A stretch of DNA of 41,594 nucleotides from Cudoniella acicularis (lineage: Eukaryota; Ascomycota; Leotiomycetes; Helotiales; Helotiaceae). The stretch is from positions 1-41,594 of the forward strand of contig JAAMPI010000362.1 of the NCBI GenBank assembly GCA_013054445.1, given 5' to 3'. The position numbers and the translations under genes were made by a program. This document shows positions 21,539-33,015 of the stretch, in pieces (position 1 is the stretch's first letter; each line of letters begins with the position of its first letter). The notes beneath the pieces are model-generated. The model had not been told where the DNA came from, made no database searches, and saw nothing but the letters and a program-made list of their open reading frames with translations.

Positions 21539-22424
21539 ATTAAATTTGACATGGCGTTCGGTTTCTTTGGGGGCAAGCAAGCAGAGCACAAGATCTGATT
21601 TGCTGCTTAGTTTTTCTTAGGGTAGCTGTAGAAAATCGCAGCAGGCATTGGAATAAATGCACAGAGAATTCAATCAAGCATTAGAAAATTGAGACAGTTT
21701 TTCCCCATGGCCACGCTTTGTAAATGCATATTGTGAAGTACACCTTTTTTTCGATTACTATGCCAATCGAGCTGTTAGGTAGTTATAGCCCGCGTATATC
21801 TATAACACTCTATCGTGTTTCCAAATTCGAATATTTATTTATTTTATTAGGTCTATAACCACTGGGTAAAAGTCAACACTCGTTTGATTCGTGTAGCCTA
21901 AAGCATAGAGGTCTGCTGTCAAGCTCTAAAGGATAGTAGCCTAAGGTTGTGGTTTGGGCGCGACATGGAGATGAGAAATGATTCTTCCCCGTCAAAGCTA
22001 TAGTGCAGTATTTGTTTTGAAGGACCCCCGCACTTGCATAGCGTGACCAACTACACACACTCAGCGCTGTGCAGTCCTTCAGTTTACGCAGGTCCATACG
22101 GTACGTGCCTGTAGCTACATACCTGCTGAACTGCCCCGCGTTGCCCCGCATTTTAAAAAAAATGCAGATAATTTATATATAGGTTTTGTAAAAGAACACT
22201 TTCGGATGAAAGAAGTAAATAGACAAATTCAAATTATTAAAAAAAAAAAATTTCTGAGAAGAATGTGATTCCTAGCTACCCAGTAATATTATAATTCAAA
22301 ATTCAGCATCGTTTACAAAGGAACCATACCAGAACCTAACGCCTATATCCATAACTCGTATCTTCGTGAATCCTTTCCATCAAGAAAGAAAAGCCCCGCT
22401 CTACTTCTCATCAAAAATACAATC
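21539..22424. other. Convergent 3' spacer, AT-rich
   Basis: These 886 bp lie between the convergent HIBADH and spartin-like genes. AT-rich blocks occur near 21825-21850 and 22150-22250, the latter with an A run. The small ORFs lack domains. No RNA gene was recognised. Confidence 0.5.
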
Positions 22425-24128
22425 TCAGCGCTTATAATCACCAATCTTCTGTCTTGCCAGACTCTCACCAGGTCCACTCTGATAACTGGGTGGTGCAGCG
22501 CTTCCAAAGCTCACAACATCAGGAGAGTCACGGCCACCGCTCATACTGTAATCATCTCCATACCTACCACCGGCCTCTTTCTCCTTGGATGAAACTTCGA
22601 CAAAGAAGGTGGGGACACGCCACCGCCATCTCCACCACCAACGATGAGATCTCCGCCCCCGCGAACCTTGCCAACTACCATGCCCTTCGCTACGGACTTC
22701 ACGATAGCTTTCCTGCTCACGCCGGCGGCATCAATATACACCAAGCCCACATTCTTAAAGCCTCCTCCCAGGCTCCGAGAGATTTCTCCAGCCTCAGGAC
22801 CGTATTTGTGGCCAACGACGGTGGTTGCTGCTGTGGAGGTTGAGGCGAGGAGATTGCGACTAGCTTGGTCGATGCCATCTGCGATTGTGGAGAATGCAAT
22901 CATGCTCTTGTTTAAAAGGCCTGGTTTGTAGTCTTCTTCTGGCTTGCCATCTGGTCCGATGCCTCTATGGGCCTTGGTGCTCTGTGACCTTTTTGCGAGT
23001 GTAGCACCGAGATTTTGGGCGTATTTTCCTACTTGGCCGACGGTTTTGGCGGAAAGACCGGCTGCGCCTTCAGTGAAAGTATGGACTTTGCGAACTCGTG
23101 CATGGGTTGTAGGCGTGAAAGTCATGGGCTTGGGATTTGGTTTGGTCTTTTGGGTGAAGTTTTCTGCTTGCGTTGCGAGGGTTTTGGACACGTAGCTGGA
23201 AGTGGTGACAATGAGGCGCGAGGCCATCGCTGCTTTGGAGACGAGGGTGGAGGATTTGTAGGCTGGGTGCATGGCCATTTGAAGATATTCAGGTGAAGCT
23301 GGGGAAACACCAATGTTTCCAGAGCCATCCTGTGGTAGTGTAATTTCGACAGGATCTGGTAATAGATTAGATTTGACAATATCAGACTGGGATAATTAAA
23401 CCGACCTTTTGATCCTGGCTTCATCTTGCTATCTTCCACCACATGGAAACCTTCGCCAAGTTCTCCAACCACACTTCCATCGTCCTCATCAATGAGCACA
23501 ATCTGACCATGTGGTATAGCGCTAGAGCTGCCAGAAACGTAACCCTCACCTGGGGCAAAGGATGAAGGGTCGTATGCTGGAATGTTTGAATCCCTTCCCT
23601 TTTCCCTTTCCATCTTTTCCTTTCGCGGCCTCGCACTCTTTGGAGGCGGGGCACGTTCTAAAAATGCCGTGCATTGCGCAAGAATTGTCTCGAATGTATC
23701 AACATCCTCTTGCGAACCACCATTCGCCAAACCAGGAAATTTAATCCTTGTGAATGCACCACTCTCTGGACCCAAGTCCCATCGTGGAATCAGATAGCTG
23801 CTAGGTGGCTGATGGTATATTTGTGTTGTCGCGGGTAGGGGAAGGTCGACTTCGGGAGGTAGATGGAGATGTAGATAGAAGTCTTCTTCTGGAGCTTGCG
23901 ATTGAGGATCGGCAGAAGAGAGGTCAGCAAATGGCGAGGAAGTTGGCACCATCAGAAGAGATAAGGTCTGAGGTCCTGATGGCGTAAGGCATTCTTCTCT
24001 GCCATTTTCGATATGGTAGGCATTGATGCCGCTGATCGCATACAACAATTTGGGGTCCTGGAAACGTTAGTGGGGGTGCAATCGCAATTGATAAGGGGGA
24101 TCAAGCATACGTTATGTCCTGAAGCCAT
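22425..24128 (-). CDS. Spartin/senescence-domain protein (apparent frameshift near the 3' end)
   Basis: Reading leftward: exon 1 (24111-24128, MASGHN), intron 24058-24110, exon 2 (23406-24057), intron 23356-23405, then exon 3 to the stop at 22425. The N-terminal half starts DPKLLYAISGINAYHI and forms the beta-rich part. The C-terminal half is the senescence/spartin domain: alanine- and glycine-rich helices such as KAAMASRLIVTTSSYVSKTLA, GAAGLSAKTVGQVGKYAQNLGA, ASTSTAATTVVGHKYGPEAG and FKNVGLVYIDAAGVSRKAIVKSVAKGM. Members bind lipid droplets or endosomal membranes (human spartin/SPG20, plant ERD7). After a Gly/Asp run the frame breaks near 22612-22622: the expected continuation (VPTFFVEVSSKEKEAGG... 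and a tail ending GDYKR before TGA at 22427-22425) is in another frame, and a GTGT doublet could account for the shift. Removing one GT would restore an unbroken reading, so a sequence error or a recent indel is likely. No splice sites explain it. Confidence 0.9.
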
Positions 24129-25644
24129 GATGTTGGATCGTGGGTAAGGCTGGAGGGTTAATGGAAGCCTAGAAGCGGCAGTGGAGTGGAGGAAATATCA
24201 CAATCGAGGAATGATTGTGATGATGTGAATTTGACAATAAGAAAGGAAGAAGACTATGCGACCTACAGTTTAAGAATAGCACAAGCGTTGGGCGGTTATC
24301 CAGTTTCCAAAAAACCCAACTTCTGTTTGAAGCGCGTAAGAGGTTGCTTGGAGGCAGCACTCGACCAATGACGCAACAATTCTCGACGCCACTTTGGGAC
24401 ACCAGCCACAGGTATGGAGGTGTGGCGCTTCAAACTTAGTTTCTGGTTCCAATTGGAATCTTGGATGTGAGGAGAGATTCGCCTCCCGATCAACCTCGAT
24501 CCAGCCCTTTCGCAACGCAGAGCTGTTCAATTGTTTCCATAACACGCCTCTCTTGCAAGAACGCGAGGGGCAAATCGCAATGGTCTCGCACACACTCTGG
24601 CCCCCGCGAAACCTGCGATACAGCGCAACTGAGCGGCAACTCCACACGGATGAGGCCCTCCCCGGAGATGGAAATAGAAATAGTAGTCTGATTTGGCTGG
24701 AATAGATAACCTTAAATAAGCCAGTGGTCGGATGATAGCCGGCCCATCGACCTCGAGTAAGGTAATTCGCTCCAAGCAACGACGTTTCCTCACGGATCTG
24801 TTGTGTATAAATATAAGGTGTTTGAGTGGAGGGATGGTATCGAGGGTGCCTCGGGAATAGATCTGGAGTGCGGGGTGAGGTATGCAGCCACATCGGGAGG
24901 GATACCGAAGGAAGCGTCGTTCCTCATCATTCGAAGGGTTTTAAGGATTGATGCTATATCCAATACCATCCTCTTTTTCTATCCATTCTGTGTTCCCAAT
25001 AAAGCATTACAAGCTTGTCGCAAGCATAGCACATCGCAAGAACAGAGTTGTTTCCAAGGTTAAGGCTTCTCTGACATATGTAGCTACTGCGCCAGCTCAC
25101 CGATTGACTGCAACTGCCCGCTGCGAGATCTGGATTCGTAGTATATGGATGTAGGAATCGGTTGGTGGTTTCTTGACGTGTCAACCTGATATCCGTTACC
25201 ATAACCCAAGTACAATTCCATCTCCAACACCCCAGAGGTCATTCTGGTCGCAAGATCTGCAACCAACGCTCAAGGACGCCTCAAGCAAACCCGGTTGGTG
25301 CCCAAGGAGATCTCCGGTCCCACTGCGAAGAGCTTTCGTAGCCCAAAGCTCCAAACTGCTGTGACCTGTGAGCCGGAATCGGGCGGAACCAGCGAGGAGC
25401 GAGTTTTTCGGGTTGCTAACCATCCATCGCTGCAGCTACATGATATAGCGTCCTCTGAAGACACGATAACCCGGATCTTGGGGACCAGAAAGCGCAGGCA
25501 ATTTGTCAGACTCACGGTTTCACGGACACAGAAGAGGGTGTTTGCTTTCAAAACCATGGACTCGCCAGCCCAAGAGGTTTCCGTCTCAAGCACGGTCTTG
25601 CACGGGGACCTCTGCTAGCGAATAGGGGTTGGCTAACCGAGCCT

Positions 25645-25662
25645 GAGGTACGGAGGTACCTC
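25645..25662. repeat. GAGGTAC-GTACCTC inverted repeat
   Basis: Seven-base arms (25645-25651 and 25656-25662) flank four bases. The GGTACCT core is a frequent motif in ascomycete intergenic DNA. It could be a small regulatory palindrome or chance. Confidence 0.5.
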
Positions 25663-25921
25663 GCATTTGGGCTGGGAAAAGGAACAAAGTTCTCCGATCC
25701 ATGATCCTTCGCGGCTTCGGACGTGGGCCGCTGTTCCTAAATTCCAATAAACTTCGATCGGAAGACGGGGGTTTGGGGGCTGGATGCTGAGGCTGGGCTG
25801 GGGTCGGCCCTGGTTTTCCTGATCGATATCTCAGACATGATCCCTACTAAATAAGTTGCATCTGCCGGGTTTAAGAGTGGTAGTTGAGTAGGTACAGGCT
25901 CGAGATGCGAGAAGGCCTCGG

Positions 25922-25948
25922 GAGGACATCACCAGGACATCACCAGGA
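25922..25948 (+). repeat. Short tandem repeat
   Basis: The unit AGGACATCACC(A) is present twice in tandem, with a partial third copy. It lies in the gene-free region upstream of the zinc-cluster gene. Confidence 0.7.
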
Positions 25949-26576
25949 CCTACGTACCGCACTTTGCAGATATAACTCCTCTGCATCCTGCACTTCTTCC
26001 TCGCGCTCCACAGTCCACACACTCGACCAAATTTACGCTTCATGCGGCATCTTTTTAGCTGCAGCCGCGCCCGAGTCAGGCCGGCGTGGCCAATTGCGGC
26101 CTTGAAGCAGCGCTTAGCGTTCACATTCCTCGGACCAGGGGAAAATTGGTTCAGCGCGTGGTCAGTGGTGTCCGTAGTAGGTACTTGGCCGTAGCGCAAG
26201 TCATGGGAGAAGCGGCATCCGATGAGGTATTCCGTAGTGGCTCGCACTTTGCCCAGTCGCTCACGCGGCCACAGGCCCCGAGCCGGCACATCTGTTGGGC
26301 GAGTTGGAGCTTATTACAGGAGAGGCTTAGGTTACTTTGGGCTGGAAGGCTGGAGCGGAGCTGGTAGAAAGCTCGAAGCCGAACAGCTGACTGTGCTTTC
26401 AATACACGTCACGTCAGGTTCACACGATTCTGCTCATCCGCTTCACTCGCTGTCGGGCCGGTCTGCGGTTGGCATTTGCAGCTTCTCCAATCGCAAAGAA
26501 GCGCTGTACCGTGAATCGTGCTGCACCTCCACACTTCGGTGCGTGCTCCAGTGTCTGCGTTGCTGTGCTCGCGGTG

Positions 26577-26612
26577 CCTGCTGTGCCCGCTGTCTGCCCG
26601 CTGTCTGCCTGG
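26577..26612 (+). repeat. CCCGCTGTCTG-type tandem repeat
   Basis: CCCGCTGTCTG occurs twice in direct succession, with flanking partial copies (GCCTGCTGTG). A second short repeat of TCCTGGCG follows about 50 bp downstream (26652-26670). Both are GC-rich and lie in the probable promoter/leader of the zinc-cluster gene. Confidence 0.6.
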
Positions 26613-26944
26613 CCCTTGAGTGTTCCCACCTCCCACAGTAGTGCTGCGGGTGTCCTGGCGTCCTGGCGTCCCAAGGAGAAGCGAGGGGAGTGAAGCCGCC
26701 CAAAGGACTGTGCCACTCCCATTACGGCCAGCATTACCCATCACCCACCCGAGAATCTCCAACTCGTGCCATGCCCTCGACCTTTACTTTCTTACCAACT
26801 GAGCGCTGAACATCGCATCCAACACCCACACAAACACCTCTCCCCCCCCCGTTCTCCTCAACCTCATCCTCAGCGCCTTTTCAGACCTTCCCACACACCT
26901 CTTGTCGCCCTCCAATTATCGCACCGCCGGACCACCCTCATCCA

Positions 26945-29900
26945 TTGACTTTCCGGCTACGCGCAGCGCATGCGATTCTCGGTTGTGGGACAAACATCAC
27001 TCTCACCGTGGGCGACACTCCTGCAGTCGACAACAGTGATCTTCCTCCAATCTGCAGCAGCCCAGATCGTGAGTCTTCTGATGAGAAAGACAGCCCATCA
27101 GCGCCTCGAGCCCTGCAATCCATACGTTTTCAAAACCTCCACACACTGAGTCCCGGGTCTCAAAAGGACCCAACCGCCACGATTCCCTCCCCGCATTCTA
27201 TCGCTGCGATTCTTTCGCCCTCCGTGCCGCCTGAAGAATCGACAAACGGCACCTCACGGTCTTCAACTCCAAAGCGCACTCACGCGGAGGCCTTCTCTGC
27301 GGACCAGGCATATCTCCATCCTGCGTCTCCCTCCCAGCATCACGCCGGTATAGCTTCTGTTGGAGAGCCGAGCCCCGGCACGCGAGGGCCGGATGATGGG
27401 AGCAGTGGAGGGATGAGAGGAGGATTGGAGGAGAAGAAACCTCCCAAGATGGTGAGGTCTAGTATTGCCTGTAGCAGGTGCCGGCGGAGCAAAGTAAAAT
27501 GTGAGTTGTCAGGCCAGCTGGAGAATTATATCACGAAATATTTCTTGGAACACCAAATGTAGCAAATGTGCCATATTTGCGGACGCTTGAATGTGATGAA
27601 GCACATTGATGTTCTCAAATGCTGCAGCTCCAGCCTTTAAAAATTTGTTGTGCTTTTCGGCTGATTCCATCATTAGGCGTTAATACTGGCATCAATTCCA
27701 CCTGCAAAGCATGCGCTTCAAGCAATAGAGAATGTACCTACCCGGGCCCCAATTCCGTTGTTACTCCCAAACGAAATGATGCCACGGCTGGTATTAAACA
27801 GGAAGATGGCGAAAGCAAGAAACGCATCAAAAAGGTCGAGGATGCTGGGCGGCGGAATAGCCAGAAAACCGCAGAGGACATTCTAGACTCCCCAATTTTG
27901 ACCCGAAAAATGTGGGATGAAGTCTATGATATTTTCAAACTTCATTTTTCAACAGAAATGCCTTTCCTACATCCACCGACTTTCAAGAATCGAATGCGCC
28001 AGGCTTCATACCCGAGGGACCCTTCCGCACCAGCTTCGGATCTTCAAGATGGAAAGCTTCTTCTCCTAGGTGTTTTAACACTTACTGCACGCTTTCACCC
28101 AGAACTTGTTGCTCACTACTCACCGTCCTCGAATCCCCTCGCTGCCAGCGAGTACTATGCCACAGCCTTAGCCGCTTCGTTTGACCGGTCCAACAGAAAT
28201 AACCTTAATCCCTCACTTGAAGTCGTCCAAGCCTATTTGATGCTTGCCTTGTATGAGTGGGGTCAAACAAAGGGTGCCATGGCTTTTCAAGATGTCGGTA
28301 GTGCTATAAGAGTAGCACAATTACTGGAACTTTCGTACGAAGATGAACCGAAACCTTTGGTGCCGACAAATCAGGTAGTTGATCCACGAAATCATCCAGC
28401 AACAAACAATATCTTATCCCCAGGAGAGGAACTTACTATGAAAGAAGTTCGACGTCGCACTTGGTGGAGTTGCTTTATTATGGACCGGATGATTTCAGCT
28501 GGAAAACGCAGAGAAACTATGATAGTCACGGACAGGTTACGAGTTCAATTACCTTGTTCAGACGATCAGTTTCTTTTCAAGCATGATGTCAAAACAGCCA
28601 TCCTGAACTCAAATTGGCAGAGAGAAATCAAACCTGGAGAGAAAATCAACGATGATGGCGTTCTAGGCTGGTACATTCGACTGGTTGAAATATTTGGTAG
28701 ATTTTCCGAATGGAGTTATGCTGGCGGTCGAAGAACCGAAAGCCTCCCTCCTTGGGACAAGTCAACTGAATTTTACAAACTGCGTCATGAATTGGAGAAT
28801 TTTCAGCGCGCCTTACCACCAAATCTGGCCTTCAATGAAGCAAATCTCTCCGCCCATATCGAGAAACGCAATGCGACAGCTTATGCCTCTATGCATACCT
28901 TGTATTCGCTCTGTCTCATTATGCTTCATCGAGAGTATATACCTTTCATCCCACTCCGGTGCCAGAAACCATCAGGACCTTTAGACGAACCGACCTTCCC
29001 ACCAGACAAGTTTGATGTACCCAAAGGGTTCTGGGAGGAGAGTGCGGAAAACATTTTCAGGGCCGCACGCAACATTATTGATATTGTAAGGACCTGCCAA
29101 GAAGACAATGCCTTGCCAGAATCCCCACAGATTGGATTCGCAATTTGGCAAGCTGCCTTTGTCTGCGTGTATGCTATCCACTTTAATCACATGGATACTG
29201 GTCACTATCTCCACAGCTCTGAACTGGAACAAAGCCCGGATTTCCGCAACAGAGGGTACTTTAATATTACCAGTAAGCTATTGCAAGATATGGTCTCCCG
29301 ATTACGGATGGCGAAAGGCTATCAAATATCGATCCAGAAGATGCATGACTACTTCGAAAAGGTACGGGGGGAGTATTATCGCTATGTCTCCGACAATGTC
29401 CAGCCAAGCTTTTCTGGTGGTGGTTTGGATCAGTACAAAAAACTAGAAAAAGAACTCAAAGAATTCGGAAGTTTGGACAACGATAAGACCATCCACTCCG
29501 ATGAATCTGATACTGCTGAGCAGGCCCGATCTCGGGCTAGCACCAATGATATTGGCGCAGGATCAAGTGTCAATGGAGAACCTATGCAAGGAGTTGAGTC
29601 AGTACTGGCACCGAGACCTAATGGCACCGCTTCGTGGGCAGCCGTCAATGCACAAAACACACCTGATATGGAGGAGCGAACGAAATACAACTCTCAATAC
29701 CCATACGGAATACCTGCTCAGTACTCTCCAAACCAATCGAACCCTCCGAGCCTTGGTCCAAACAGCGGTGTCCCGAATTCTGGCCCGAACTCTTCGTACA
29801 CACTCGCTCAACCACATCATTCGCACTATCACAACACTGTTATGCCTCCCGTAAGCACCTATCCATCCATGGCCCAACACACCCAACCTCAGCCAGCCAT

Positions 29901-30087
29901 GGCTCCACCGACGGCTCACCACCCCCCTGATGCCTGGTCGCAAGAACAAAAAGATCGCTGGATGCTAAGTACAGAGGGACTGGATTGGAATGCAGAAATC
30001 AGCACCCTGGCACAGATTCATGGTTTGGATATGTGGAGTCGTCAACAGAATTACCTTCAAGCTCCATGGAATGAGGGCTACACATAA
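26945..30087 (+). CDS. Zn2Cys6 fungal-specific transcription factor (start not resolved)
   Basis: A sequence-specific nuclear regulator. Exon A ends at 27500; an intron (27501-27676, GTGAGT...TTAG) lies inside the zinc cluster, and exon B (27677-30087) adds 802 residues. The binuclear cluster reads ACSRCRRSKVKC then CKACASSNREC, i.e. C-X2-C-X6-C-X8-C-X2-C-X6-C, split by the intron. A basic linker follows (KKRIKK). The middle-homology region (Fungal_trans, about 27900-29420) is intact: MPFLHPPTF, AYLMLALYEWGQTKG, GSAIRVAQLLEL, EVRRRTWWSCFIMDRM, and a PFIPLRC loop. The C-terminal third is Ser/Pro/Gln/His-rich and ends in a W-rich motif (LDWNAEIS, WSRQQNY), a plausible activation domain. Upstream of the cluster the frame is Ser/Pro-rich and looks coding (RALQSIRFQNLHTLSP) back to about 26950, yet its first in-frame ATG is at 27413. 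Either an upstream exon is missing from this model or the shorter start is real. The target genes are unknown. Confidence 0.87.
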
Positions 30088-30417
30088 TTTCTTTGAAAAT
30101 CTCCACTTTTGGGTTGCGCCTTTCTCTTGTCGGGGAGAGACAAGGGAATCTAATACCAACCGACCGACAAACCAAAACCAAAACCAGCCAACCACCCACC
30201 TCATCAGTTCGCACAACGTTACATTTTTCGCTATCTATCAATCTACCCCAGGGCACGAACCGAACCAGTGAGCGAGGGAAGGAGTTTTTACGATTTGATT
30301 TTTTTGATATCACTCACGACAGGCATTACGGGATCTGATTCCCTCTCTACGGGCCACGAATGGACTTTTTCAAATCCTTCTACACCCAGGGTACGGTGGG
30401 CGATTAGGCGGCTGGCG

Positions 30418-30434
30418 NGGGNGGNNGGGNGGGN
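30418..30434. other. Ambiguous bases in a G-rich run
   Basis: N occurs at 30418, 30422, 30425, 30426, 30430 and 30434 in an otherwise all-G stretch. The read consensus was unresolved here, which marks the sequence as a draft. Confidence 0.95.
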
Positions 30435-30916
30435 GGCTCTTTGGGCGACAAATTAAAAAGTCGCTTTCGATTTCTCTCTCTATTCTATCCTGTCCTCCTT
30501 AGTACGAGGACTTACCTCGTTACCTAGTATAAATTGTCCTATCCTGTCCTGTCTGTTCGTTTTATTGCTGTTTATGTGTGCGCGAAGAGTGTGTTACTTT
30601 ACTCACTCGTATTGATGCGAGAGGATGAGATGATTGATATGGATGGGGATTGGGATTGATAGATACCAGGTGGAATTCTTTTTGGAGTGAGAGGATAGCA
30701 AGGGAAACACATTCAAATGAGGAGAGGAGGGGGGTAGCAAGCAAGCAAGCACAATGCGAAAGAGAAGAGAGAGAAAAACAAATATATAGTTAAAGAATCA
30801 ATCAATCAATCGAATTCAAAAATCAATGCTTTTGAAATATGTATTGAAAATATAAGTGAGATGTTCCAATTTCTCGCTTTTTGTCTCATGCCCTTTGGAG
30901 ATCTAAAAGCTTAGGG

Positions 30917-30999
30917 GATGTAGTCCAGAATCCCCGAATTTTGAAATTGGTCTAAACACGTAACTTGACACAGTAGGTCTTATTGCTAGGGACTACATC
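30917..30999. repeat. 10-bp inverted repeat pair
   Basis: GATGTAGTCC (30917-30926) is perfectly inverted as GGACTACATC (30990-30999), 63 bp apart. No target-site duplication is visible, so a small mobile-element remnant is possible but not shown. Confidence 0.5.
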
Positions 31000-31649
31000 T
31001 TTACGCTCAAAAAAGGCGCACATATACGACACCAATTGCACCCCGCCCAAGGAGAACACTGCGAATTCGTTGTAGTACAACTAGAGGAGCGCGCGAACGA
31101 GGCAAATTGGCCGCATTGTTTTACTCAAAATGCACCAACCAAGTGCGAACTGTAACCAACTTCGCATAAAGTTATTTTTTTTATAAAGATGTTCTTGAAA
31201 CGGGTGTCTCAGTAAAATATAAGCAAGGCGATCATCATGAGAGAGAGGGTATTAATTCCACACCGGAGCACGCCATTTCTCAATTTCCGAGAAGACTATT
31301 GCTTTAAACACTTTTCACACTCATATTTTGTTTGTCTCGAGAGGTTTATTTCCTTATTAGCCGGCAAACTTGATACCTACCTATGATTAACGGAAATGTT
31401 GGACTTTGCAAGTCGACATCGCTTCCGCCCCAAGCAGAAGCTTTCTAATCAAGAAAATGCATTTTCAATGCTCAGTCCTGACAGGGTAAGCCCCCCCCCC
31501 GCCCCAAACTATTCCTTTGTCATGTTTCATCAAAGGAAGTAATGGACTGTTGACAATCTGCCTAGAATGAGTCCGTTAATTCGAGATCATTAAGCCCGGA
31601 CATGCGAGTTATCACCAAGCCTAGCTCGGACGACCTTGTTGGGAATGCA

Positions 31650-32210
31650 AGCTACAAGAGGCAAAAATCCGGACTAATCCACCTAAATGCGGAAAACACA
31701 AACCGGAGCAATGGAGATTTCTCGTGTTATGGGTAATTATGTTCGACCCTAAAACTGGAACGCTATTTCTCATCATAGACGCAATCGATGAATGCGAATC
31801 GGAATTGAGGAAGACTTTTAAATTGCATGATGCGGTTTTTGACGCAAATTTTCGAGTTATCTTCAACCGTCATAAAACTTTTGATGCCAAGTCGGAATAA
31901 TGTCGCCATCACGGAAGAAATCGAGGATGACTCCAGAATCGTCTGCATAGACGAAATTCCAGATAAAACAAACTCATTGCGTTAACTTGGGCTTGCGGAA
32001 TGGGACATGGCGATATTGTGAAACTTCTTCTCGACCATGGGGCAACAGTGGCGGATGCCTCAGTGGAAGGTGGCTCCACCATCTCCTGGCTTGTTCCAGC
32101 GGCTATTTGGAGATAGTCAAGCTGTTATTGGCAAGTTAGTGTCCTTGATGGGAACGGTCGATCTCCATTATCGTTGGCAGTAGGATCTAGCAATTTAGCC
32201 ATTATCACAC
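31650..32210 (+). pseudogene. Remnant of a NACHT-ankyrin (NLR-like) gene
   Basis: Translated pieces resemble fungal STAND/NLR proteins but are broken. In one frame (about 31700-31900) a stretch reads WRFLVLWVIMFDPKTGTLF then LIIDAIDECESELRK, the Walker B block of a NACHT NTPase (LIIDALDEC in intact genes), and stops at TAA 31898. A short piece in a second frame (31902-31975) follows. From 31985 come ankyrin-like pieces: WACGMGHGDIVKLLLDHGA (TAG at 32114), then, in the other frame, GYLEIVKLLLA, and from 32144 NGRSPLSLAVGSSNLAII. All three forward frames are used, with stops between. Only about 30 codons separate NACHT from ankyrin, whereas intact proteins have hundreds, so an internal deletion is likely. 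Intact relatives detect non-self and trigger defence or heterokaryon incompatibility in fungi. No P-loop or N-terminal effector was recognised. Confidence is moderate because the pieces are short. Confidence 0.62.
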
Positions 32211-33015
32211 CGCTAATGTTAGATTATCTAACAATTGACTAATGAGACCAAACGACGTATTCCTCCAAAACTTATCCAAGATAAGAGTGGCTTTAAGAGC
32301 TCCCAGGTCTACACCAAAGCCTGCACCAAAGACTAAATCACAACTTGCAAACCGGACGAAGTGTCCTTGCTCCCCACAACTTCCATTTATCTGGGACAAA
32401 GACAACAAATGGATGAATTGAGCTATGTAAACAGAAATATTTTGAAAATGACACGCGTGGATTGAGAGATAGGAGATTCTCGACTGCCCTTGTAAAAAGG
32501 TTGCGGTACAACTCGACTCGCTTGGATGGAAAAAACCTATAACAGAATGGAGGATGGGTTTGTAGAAGAAAAAATAATTGAAAAAGTTCCGACAATAAAA
32601 TTTTGATTTAAAACTTATTTTCCAAGCTTTCAAACGGTATATTAGATTAGTGCAGAATTACAAATGACTAGAATGCTTAATACTTGGTAGCACGGAAGCA
32701 GGTGTTTCCGTTCAGCTCGATGGGATTTATAGGCTTATTCAAGCCTCGATACGAGTGTGAGTTGCGCATCTTGAGACTAGTTTTCATGCTACTTAGGTAT
32801 CATTCGAAATAGCAACACTTGTTTGAATTTGATGAAGTTCGTGAAACTCGAAGGTGGAATTCGAAGTCCTGTCGTCGATCACCTTAGCGTTGCGCTAATC
32901 CCAATTAGGAAGCGAACTCCCACAATCCAAATTCAAACAATTCGCACACGAGGGGAACTTTTCAACCTAGCAACACCAACTCGACAACCTTCGACAACCA
33001 CCCAAATCCGCAAAC
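32211..33015. promoter_or_regulatory. Spacer and promoter/leader of the eS17 gene
   Basis: The left part may contain further decayed sequence of the NLR-like gene; no recognisable domain was seen. The last 150 bp are rich in CAAC/ACC triplets and run into the eS17 ATG, the usual pyrimidine/CA-rich leader of fungal ribosomal-protein genes. A 142-codon minus ORF at 32205-32633 has no domain. Confidence 0.45.

Larger units (their letters stand above)
24129..26944. promoter_or_regulatory. Long gene-free region, probable extended promoter/leader of the zinc-cluster gene
   Basis: This 2.8-kb stretch lies between two divergent genes. ORFs of 60-207 codons occur on both strands but overlap each other, have no domains, and look accidental. 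The right half (about 25620-26760) is GC-rich and full of short tandem repeats (25922-25948, 26577-26612, 26645-26671). A GAGGTAC/GTACCTC palindrome lies at 25645-25662 and a C run near 26841-26850. A CT/CA-rich segment (26800-26940) looks like a transcribed leader. Long promoters and leaders are common upstream of fungal regulator genes. I see no definite gene here. Confidence 0.5.
30088..31640. other. 3' UTR and gene-poor region
   Basis: The first 450 bp are probably the 3' UTR of the zinc-cluster gene. Six ambiguous bases lie in a G-rich run (30418-30434). AATC repeats (about 30796-30812) and purine runs follow. A 10-bp inverted repeat (30917-30926/30990-30999) and a C9 run (near 31490) are the only other notable features. 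No intact gene is seen. Confidence 0.5.

Noticed and set aside
24270..24893. 207-codon minus-strand ORF in the gene-free region
   Set aside because: Composition is random-looking (many Trp/Cys/Arg), no domain, overlapped by ORFs on both strands, no splice or start context.
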